Of a stretch of DNA of 64,000 nucleotides, positions 56,985-64,000 are shown piece after piece; within the stretch, counting starts at the first letter, position 1, and the number at the start of each line of letters is the position of its first letter. This stretch comes from Hordeum vulgare subsp. vulgare (taxonomy: Eukaryota; Streptophyta; Magnoliopsida; Poales; Poaceae): positions 336,019,948-336,083,947 of the forward strand of contig NC_058523.1 in assembly GCF_904849725.1 (NCBI RefSeq). Direction: 5' to 3'. The notes under the pieces were generated by a model. That model was not told the DNA's origin. It worked only from the letters and a program-made list of their open reading frames with translations, and did no database searches. The position numbers and the translations under genes were made by a program.

Positions 56985-57504
56985 TATGGAATAAATATAT
57001 CCACTGAGTTTCCCTAAATTTTCTTAAATATTTTTAAAGCAATAAAAATAACTTTCCTTCATAGGAGACCATTTCTGGCCTTACAAAAAGGCTTTTAAAT
57101 AAAATAATAAAATAACTATTAAAATAATAATATGGTGGTTTCTGGAAGACATTTTGGTAATAGGTTTTAAATAAAATAATTGGTGCAAAAGAAATTCCCT
57201 AAATTGAGGACTTGTAGTACAAACCTCATCTCACGGGTTTGAAGTTTAATTCAAAGAAATGCTTTTTTGGTGAAAATAGATATTTATCCTAAACACATGG
57301 CATGATCATTAGGCAGGAGATCATGGAGTGAGGAGGTGCTTAGGAGGATGGCAAGAATTTAATGGGGAGCAATCACATGCATTCAAGCAAACAGGCAATC
57401 AATAGTCACTCCAAGCATCACAAGCACTCACAAAAAAAAATTAATTGGTCCTAATTTTTTAAATAAGTTAATTAATCAGGAAGGTCCAAAAATGGGGTGT
57501 GACA

Positions 57505-58356
57505 GATCTTATCCCCTTAAGAAAATCTCGTCCCCGAGATTTCTAGGCTAGGGGTTGGAGAGATACAAAATCTTGCGTCGGAGGTAGTCTTCATGTCCCC
57601 ATGTTGTTGTGGTGATCTTGGGGTGCTTGATGATACAACTTCGAATGTTCACACATCCTTGACTGATCGTGAGCGGGATCTGGCAATAAGTTACGCTTGA
57701 CCAGGTCAAGGGCTTGGTGAGATAAGTCTATGCAAGGTTCTGGCTTGCGAGTGTACTCCAAGGTCAAAATACGTGACAAGATGGTGTGTCTGGGTTCTGG
57801 TCCTGGGGCTTCGCATGCCGGTTAGTGACATCTAGATGTCTCGCGTTAGAACGCATGGCCAAGTCTTCATGTAGCTTTCTGCTGACGGGGAAGTCCGTGA
57901 CTTCCTTTCGGCAGGCAAACTATGGTCGCAAATAGTCTTCGAAGGCTTCTCGTCGAAGGGTCCGGGTTGGATCTCACCTATGAGTCTAAGCTCGGAAGCT
58001 CAGAGTCCAGAACAGGTCCTCTCATCTTGGGGGGGGGGGGGGTTGCGAGGGTTTCTAGATGAGTTGGCTACCCAAGACTATAGACCAGTCATCCATTCCC
58101 AAGGTCTGCAACTCGGCGAGCGGTTGGATCACCTTTGGCACGTCCTCACCACAATTTAGTGGTACTCGCATCCTTGATTTGGACCAAGGAGAGGTCGTGT
58201 GATTCTTTCGCTTGTCGAAAGGCTTCATCCTCTTGAATCGTCGAGGCTTCTTGACGTCGTTGATGTAGTTGGTGCATGGTCGGTGGTTGACTCTTGTTCC
58301 TTCATCATCATTGTCGTGGCTCCCTTGGCACGGCGGTTCTTCGTCCTGACTTGAGT
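57505..58356 (-). other. Internal remnant of the long-LTR element
   Basis: From the polypurine-type junction to the CACTA insertion. No gypsy polyprotein is recognisable, which fits a non-autonomous element. A minus frame at 58055-58356 ends in GMDDWSIVLGSQLI and contains KKPRRFKRMKPFDKRKN. It is basic and unassigned, and is cut by the CACTA end. A G-run of 14 lies near 58031. Confidence 0.45.
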
Positions 58357-58905
58357 CACTACAGGAATCACCTTCTTTGCCGTCTGCCATCACAGACGGC
58401 AAAGACAAATACCCGGACGGCAAAGACAGTACCAAAGACGGCAAAGATTGTCACGGCCGGCAAATTTTCTGCGTCAGCCTACGACGGCATAGGACATTCT
58501 TTGCCGTCTGCCCCCCCAAAGCGGACGGCAAAGCTCTTTGCCGTCAGCTTCCCTGAGGAGCAGTCGGCAAAGAGCTTGAGATGGCAGCCGAGAGGCGTTG
58601 CCTCCGTTAGGGGTTAACGGAGGCTCTTTGCCGTCTGCCTGCTGGTCAATCTTTGCCGTCTGCCCTATTGAATATCTTTGCCGTCTGTCGTGTCCTCCCC
58701 TCCCCCTCTCTCCACTCCTGCCCCTCCTCTGTGCCCTCTTCTTTGCCGTCTGCCCCCCCCCCCCCCCAGCAGGCAGACGGCAAAGAGCCTATATGGCCAG
58801 CTGCTACTGCCCAGGAAGCACAGCTGGGTGCCATGTGGCACCTTTGCCGTCTGCTGGCTGATGGCAAAGGCCTTTGCCATCAGCCAGCAGAGGGCAAAGA
58901 GCCCA
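58357..58905. repeat. CACTA subterminal repeats (TTTGCCGTCTG)
   Basis: About twenty copies of TTTGCCGTC or its complement within 550 bp, in both orientations. In En/Spm-type elements such motifs bind the element-encoded protein and position the ends. A C-run of about 14 at 58753 interrupts them. Confidence 0.85.
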
Positions 58906-59279
58906 TATTGTCACTGTTTTGTTTATTTTATGTCATTTCACAGCAATAATATATATAATTCATAGCACATATATGATATATAGTTCACAACACATATATG
59001 ATATACATATAAAGTTCACCAATGTCATTTGTTCATCAATGGACATCCATATATCGAAAGAAACCAACATATACAAAGTTTCATCCATATATATATATAC
59101 ATATAGTTCCACATATATTGTTCATCAACACATTGTTCATCAACACATACAAAGAACCAACACATTGTTCATCAACTCAAATAAAAAAGGAAACTAAAGC
59201 ACTCCAACGCCAACTTCCATGCATGTAGTACATCCAATCTGCAAAATGGGAATAAGAAAGTAAGTAGAAGAAGAACAAC

Positions 59280-59830
59280 AACATATATGACAAATAAGCT
59301 AAATTGAAGAAGAAAGAGAAGAAGCAATAAGATAACAAGGAGAAGAAAAACAAGAAGGAGGAGGAGGAGGAGGAGGAGGGGAAGGGGAAGGAGAAGGAGA
59401 AGGAGGAGGAGAAGAAGAAAAAAGAAGAGAAGAAGAAGAAGAAGAAGGAGGAGGAGAAGAAAGAGGAGAAGAAAGAGGAGGAGGAGGAGAAGAAGAAGAA
59501 GAAATCAAGAAGAAGGAGGAGGAGGAGGAGGAGGAGGAGGAGGAGAAGGATAGAAGGTCCTTGGCCTTCTCCTCCTCCTCCTCCTCCTCCTCCTCCTCCT
59601 CCTCCTTCTCCTTCTTCTCTTCTTCTTCATCTCTTCTTCTTCTTTCTTTTCATTTTGAGCTTATTATGGTAGAAGAAGAAGAAGAAAGAGGAGGAGAAGA
59701 AGAAGAAAGAGGAGGAAGAGGAGAAGAAGAAGAAATCAAGAAGAAGGAGGAGGAGGAGGAGGAGGAGAAGAAGAAGAAAGAGGAGGAGCTTATTATGGCA
59801 TATTTTCTAATGTTTCTAATCTTCAAGTGC
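59280..59830. repeat. (GAA/GGA)n purine tract with inverted pyrimidine block
   Basis: A 270-bp purine strand run (59280-59550) is followed by an 80-bp pyrimidine run (59566-59650) and another purine run (59668-59795). The first two form a large hairpin around 59550-59566. Apparent Ser- and Glu-rich frames are simple-sequence artefacts. Confidence 0.9.
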
Positions 59831-59925
59831 ATTGCATTCATCTTGATCTTGTGATCGTCACGCACCTCGGCAACATCCAACTCCAATATCATCTTCTCCT
59901 CATCAAGGCTTTTTCGGACCTTCGA
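59796..59925 (-). pseudogene. Short transposon protein fragment
   Basis: Minus reading SLDEEKMILELDVAEVRDDH then KIKMNAMHLKIRNIRKYAI. I recall similar stretches near the C-terminus of repeated wheat and barley ORFs, but the family is not named. It probably belongs to the CACTA element's coding or 3' region. Confidence 0.35.
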
Positions 59926-62340
59926 CGACTTATATATAAGCTAATAATAGATCTTTTGCGTCTTTCGATATGCGAAGAGAAGTAAGAAGGTTTACTATTG
60001 GGATAACGAAGATATGACCATATTTCTGATCAATTCAACAGACGAGATCGGATAGTAGAATAGAGAGAAGGATCTTCTACTTTCTGAAAATGATAGAGAG
60101 TCAGGAGAGGGTCTATGGTAATAGTGCTCTTTAGATAGGGAGAGGAAAGACGTAACTAGACCGTGAAAATAATATAATCTTTTACCGCTACATCCGCTGG
60201 AGAAGAAAACTCAGCAAAGGATATTTCTATCCTTTCTCTAGTTGAAGACTAATCTGGATATTCCCTAACATGCTTGACTTCGAGTTCTTGGAGTGACAAC
60301 TTTCTTTGTACACAAGGGTCCCTTACTTTATTACTTTTCCACTTCATTCATTTGAAAGAAGTGACAGAAGAAAGCTACATGCATATACCCCTGCCCTGGG
60401 GGAACAAGTGCCACCTCAACAGTTATATTCTAAATCGTTAAGCCTTGCAACCCTTTCTTTTGTATCAGACCTTTCCCGATTTCCTTACTTTCCTTGTTCA
60501 CTCAAACTTCAAAAATTCCTTCCATGAATCTAGGGACGGAAAACCACCTGTGACTTCGCCAAGTCTCCCTTTCTTTGGTCGAAGGCCTCAGGTCAAGATC
60601 CTTTTTCCTATCTATTGAAAATGCATAGAGAGATGCTTCTTCCTCTTCAAGTTGGAAGTGTAAGAAGAAATGCGGTAAATAGGAGTTCCATCTACCACGC
60701 ACTCGACCCACACTCCAGCTAATTTCAGCATCCATACTCAGCTATGAGGAAGGTGCTGGGGACACTATGAACACACACGTACTTGGTTGACTTGACGTCC
60801 CGTCTCACAACCGTATAAGATCTAATAAACAAACAACTTGCTTGCCCAATCCCTATTGAGAGGATTTCTTGAGCTTGAACTTCCTTTTGTAGCTCCGCAC
60901 AAAAGGACTTCTTTTCATCCGCAATGAAGCTTATACCACCACTTGGTGAGTAAGGCCTGATTTGGTCCCGTCCATAGCACTTCAGAAGTCACTTTGGCGT
61001 GGCGCTGCTGGATACTTCTGTTCAATAGGAATAGGAGGAAAAAAAGCTATTGATGAGCATCTATTGGAGTCGATCATTTCCAAGATCTAATTCTAGTTTC
61101 TTATTATGTAGTTGAAACACCTCACAATCTTCAGTTTTACGCTTACGCTTAAGGGATGAAATGTTCTTGGTGGATGCAGGACCTAGTACTACAAAAATTT
61201 GCATGCAAGATGAGCTTACATGAGTGCCAATCAAGGGAGCCACCAGGCTTGAGAATAAGGTGGTATCAAAGAATTAGTGGCTGGTGAATGACTCATCAAA
61301 AAGCGGATTTCTGAGAGGTTCTTTATCGATCTAGTGGCCAATGAATCACTTATCAAAGAGCGAGCAACCGCCAGGCTTAATGATTTTGTGGACCCTGGAT
61401 GTAGCGGATGGTGAACCGCGTCTTCTTCCACAAAGATTCAGACAAAACCGAGCTTGGATAGAACTAAAGAAGATTTGGCGAACGAAGAAAAATGTCAAAG
61501 GGTTTAGTATAAAAAAATCAAAGGAGGTTATTCAGTAGCCATCGCAGGTTTCATTACTTTTCTTCCATTCAAAAAAGCTCTTCACAAAAAAAGGATAGCG
61601 AATGATCGATTCACCATTGATACCATTAAGCCTACAAGGAGGGATATTGTGATAATAGTGACCTCCGGGCTACCATGTCAATTGTAAAAAGTAGTTGATT
61701 CGTGTCTTGCAGGAGCAATAATAGTGAAATGAGGACGTAAGCCCCCTAGGTCTTCCTCTTCCTTCTAAACTAATTGCTTTCGCTTGACTCTTCCAGGAGA
61801 AAAGTATAATAAGTGGTTGAAGGAAAGCGAAAAGGAATGGCTTTTTCATGTACCAGATCCGTGATCTAGACATCAAGCAAAAATGTACATACAATCAAAT
61901 AGAGCAGTTATTTGTAGTGACTGGTGTATTGGTTAGAGATGCAAGGAGAGACTCGGTTATGGTGTGGTAAAGATCCCGTGTGTGCTCTGATCGGATGATT
62001 GCCGCTTGTGTGAATTTCATTGTTGTGGGTCCCGTGTGTGCTCGAATAATATTATTTTAGGATTCGATTTAGTTGAATTTCTTGACTCCGCGGTGCTGGT
62101 TATCGAGTTTATGGCGCCGCCGACCATCCAAAAAGTCAAAGATGGCGCCGGCATTTACTTATTATGGTCTCTTCTAATAGTGGTCCCTTGGTATTCAGGT
62201 TGTAAAATCCTCATAGGAACGTCGATTGTTATACCTTGTTTTTGTAATGGTCTATCTTATTTAAAAAGCCGAAAGATAAACAAGCTCTTGGAACCGAAGG
62301 TATGTCTGAGCATTCTGGGCAGGTCGCAAGAAGCCGCTTT
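59926..62340. other. Mitochondrial-like DNA segment (possible NUMT)
   Basis: About 2.4 kb unlike the surrounding transposon DNA. The texture is that of grass mitochondrial intergenic sequence: moderate GC, many AGAAAG/CTTTCTT blocks, unique rather than repetitive, and no TE motif. Stretches such as 60350-60530, 60750-60960 and 61680-61860 look mitochondrial to me. A plus frame beginning at 62006 holds a hydrophobic segment (IYLLWSLLIVVPWYSG, about 62150-62198), as in mitochondrial chimeric ORFs. I cannot name a standard mitochondrial gene in it, so the origin is inferred from general resemblance. Confidence 0.45.
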
Positions 62341-62344
62341 TAGA

Positions 62345-62590
62345 AGGTTTGGAGCAACCGCAATTTTTCACCATATTACCCGCTTCCAATTTTTCACCAT
62401 GCCACCGTGGGACCGCTTTCGCGAGCTCTGCCTTCTCCGGTTTGGCCCCCCCATCCGTGGCAGCCGACTGGCAGCCCTCGGCCGCTTACCGTTTACCTCA
62501 ACGGTCCAGGACTACGCCGACCGATTCCAAGCCCTGGCATGCCACGCGCCAGGCATATCCGGGACTTCGACGCCCTCACGATGACATTCT
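62345..62590 (+). pseudogene. Ty3/gypsy gag fragment
   Basis: Reads PPWDRFRELCLLRFGPP, then LAALGRLPFTSTVQDYADRF and QALACHAPGIS, the capsid core of chromovirus-type Gag. It is only about 80 codons and in frame with the hydrophobic mitochondrial-like ORF upstream. Bounded on the right by a CTC-rich run. Confidence 0.7.
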
Positions 62591-62654
62591 GGCGGCTGGG
62601 ACGCCAAATTGGCCTTGGCCTCCTGCTCCTCCTCCTCCTCCTCCTCCTCTTTAT

Positions 62655-62745
62655 GTCTTTTTTGAGCTAAATTACCTAATTACGTCTTTTTTGAGCTAAA
62701 TTACCTAATTATGTCTTCTTGGAGCTAAATTGGCTAATTATCTCA
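62655..62745. repeat. ~30-bp tandem repeat, three copies
   Basis: Units with ATGTCTTTTTTGAGCTAAAT and TACCTAATT, the third diverged. Located between the gag fragment and the 3' end of the CACTA gene. Confidence 0.8.
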
Positions 62746-62796
62746 TTTTAGAGGAAAACAAGCTAAGTTTGGAGGAGAAACTTACCGTAGTGGTCA

Positions 62797-63985
62797 TCAA
62801 GGAGGAGAAACACCACGGTTGCTCGCGCCGGCTTCGTTTGGAGACGGTTGCCCTGGAGAAGGGTCGTGCGATGCCGCTCGGGAGTTATTCTGCAGAAAAG
62901 ATATTTTGCAATGTCTCAGTTAGCATGATGACACTCAATTATTAATACTAGTTTATAATGAAACTCACCGTGCCAATCGAAGAGAAGACGGGCATCGGCG
63001 GAGGGACTTGACCGCTCTTCTCGCACAGACCCTGAAGGAGTGGGTCGTATTAGTTAGTATTGAAACAGACATTACACACATGATTTGGCTAATGTGAAAA
63101 AAAACATACCACAAAAAACTCGTACAGGGCCCGTTGACCCGCCTCATTCCCGGCCCTCTCCTCCTCAAGCAATCGTGCCGTGCTCTGGTCCCTCTCATCA
63201 AGAGCAGCCTGGCTTGCCAATCTCTCTTTCTCAAGAGCAGCCTGGTTTGCCGCTCTCTCTTTCTGAAGAGCAGCCTGAAAAACCATTCCTCGTTACCACA
63301 GTAATGATCTATGGTGACACACATAATGAAATGGATGAAAGTGTTCTTAGTCCGTACAACTAACCTCGATGGCAAGTTCGACTGGCCGTGGACGACGCGT
63401 TATCTCAGGACAGTTGCTCGACTGGCGCGCCTTGATCTCCGGAAGAGTGAGTGGACAACGTATTATCCCATCTCCAATGGCTATCGAGCCATGGGGCCTC
63501 CCGCCACCAGATATCATCACCAGCTCTGGATCCAAAGGTTCCTGGCTAGGGTTAAAGTCATCCCCTTTCGTAGCCTTCCCCGCGTCCCTGTATGCCACGA
63601 GCTTCTGGTGGGATGATATGTTGGTGAAGTTACTGGGATCATCCAGGTCAGACTCAGAGAATGCCTTCGCCTTCTTGTACGAGGCAGTATGGGCCATGCC
63701 ATAAACGTCGTACAAGTGTGGCATCTCAGTCTTATTGTGATACGCCTAAAAGAGAGGAACAAAATATTAGCATAAGAATGAATTGCATGAATCATGAAGC
63801 AAATCACATACCCAGTTTCGTCCAAACTGAAGTAAGTTGGCGCTGCCTTGATGGTGTGGCACACCAACCATTTGGCTACGCCGATCCTTCGCATTATCGT
63901 GGACGGCTCGCCAGCTGCCTGTGCACCACTCATCAACCAACGCCTCCCAACAATCCATCTTATCCGCACACCATCTCAGGGGCAC
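62797..63985 (-). CDS. CACTA transposon ORF1-type protein (Transposase_24-like), 5' exons outside window
   Basis: Five exons with GT-AG borders, all introns in phase 0: 63985-63812, 63745-63365, 63274-63110, 63031-62969, 62888-62797 (stop at 62797-62799). Exon 1 here has MDCWEALVDEW, then GSWRAVHDNAKDRRSQM and GVPHHQGSANL, the core pattern of the Ptta/En/Spm plant transposase family (PF03004, from memory). Next come AYHNKTEMPHLYDVYGMAHT and DLDDPSNFTNISSHQKLVAY. Exon 3 is a coiled coil of AALQKER / AALEKER / AALDERD repeats, and the last exons are Pro/Ser-rich. No stop or frameshift is seen, so this is the best preserved gene in the window beside the Harbinger ORF1. The protein is thought to bind element ends; the catalytic transposase is a different ORF. 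An acceptor TTACAG at 63986 indicates more exons to the right. Confidence 0.75.
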
Positions 63986-64000
63986 CTGTAAGTTATTAGA

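Larger units (their letters stand above)
52448..57504 (-). repeat. Very long LTR (about 5.06 kb) of a minus-strand gypsy/LARD-like element
   Basis: On minus the LTR starts TGTCACACCCCATTTTTGG at 57504. It is preceded by CGGGGACGAGATTTTCTTAA and AGGGGATAAGATC, which is the usual junction between the polyprotein end and 3' LTR of plant chromovirus-type gypsy elements. The other end is taken at the loss of E2 homology near 52447 (GGGGTCCCTA on minus). Inside are a GC-rich zone (54700-55620), a 72-bp duplication and a mini-CACTA insertion. The 5-kb length is exceptional and resembles LARD-type elements. The left border is approximate and no TSD could be tested. Confidence 0.55.
58357..64000 (-). 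mobile_element. Element H: CACTA (En/Spm) DNA transposon, right end outside window
   Basis: Left terminus CACTACAGGAATCACC at 58357, followed by many TTTGCCGTCTG / CAGACGGCAAAG subterminal motifs in both orientations, the hallmark of a common Triticeae CACTA group. At the right a minus-strand multi-exon gene of the plant CACTA ORF1 type is present. Between them are purine-rich microsatellite, mitochondrial-like DNA and a gypsy gag scrap. The second terminus and the main transposase gene are not in the window. Confidence 0.75.

Noticed and set aside
58598..58965. Overlapping ORFs in the CACTA subterminal region
   Set aside because: They come from TTTGCCGTCTG repeats and a C-run; no conserved protein.
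59299..59892. Ser-rich and Glu/Lys-rich ORFs
   Set aside because: Pure (GAA/GGA)n simple sequence.
1..64000. Bacterial-type operons, ribosome binding sites, plasmid origins or phage genes
   Set aside because: Introns, TATA boxes, LTRs and Triticeae-type repeats show plant nuclear DNA, and no such features were seen.

Overview
The window is plant nuclear DNA from a large-genome grass, most likely a Triticeae species (wheat, Aegilops or barley relatives). The evidence is the type of sequence: nested LTR retrotransposons of families typical of that tribe, a CACTA transposon with TTTGCCGTCTG subterminal repeats, a PIF/Harbinger transposon, GT-AG introns and no bacterial gene organisation. I see no ordinary single-copy host gene. 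Nearly every coding trace belongs to a mobile element, and most are broken by stops and frameshifts.

Layout. (A) 1-13234: a Ty3/gypsy element of the Tat/Ogre-like type, 5' end outside the window. It has gag, protease, RT, two RNase H domains and integrase on +, then a ~69-bp tandem array, an antisense multi-exon gene, and a 478-bp 3' LTR. It sits inside (C) 13235-21124, an Athila/Sabrina-like gypsy element with gag, protease and an ORF-1 but no RT or integrase, ending in a 1592-bp LTR. 21125-24982 holds a leader fragment of the same family and mostly unrecognised sequence. 24997-26429 plus 45140-46058 is a copia-like element (E1) on the minus strand. It is split by (B) 26430-45139, a second Tat-like gypsy element with ~1068-bp LTRs and a CACAC target duplication. 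B itself contains a PIF/Harbinger element (28229-31360) and a solo LTR (36455-38070, TSD AGCCA). (D) 46059-51529 is a minus-strand, 3'-truncated relative of C. 51530-52447 is a second copia LTR fragment (E2) that shows the empty site for B. 52448-57504 is a very long LTR (~5 kb) with a short non-coding internal piece to 58356. (H) From 58357 to the right edge is a CACTA transposon, containing mitochondrial-like DNA, a gypsy gag scrap and a well-preserved minus-strand CACTA gene.

How the parts work together. Elements A and B would have used their own Gag-Pol for copying. C and D lack RT and integrase, so would have needed enzymes from a partner family. The most interesting structural signals are: an LTR-like promoter segment plus intron placed just upstream of ORF-1 inside both C and D; the antisense gene kept in both A and B; the 69-bp array as a possible satellite seed; a Harbinger element that lost its transposase core but kept an intact Myb/SANT-like ORF; and mitochondrial-like DNA inside a CACTA element.

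All family names rest on recognition of motifs by eye. No database search was run. Element boundaries given with TSDs (B, its solo LTR, Harbinger, mini-CACTA) are firm; those of A, E1, D-left and the 5-kb LTR are approximate.
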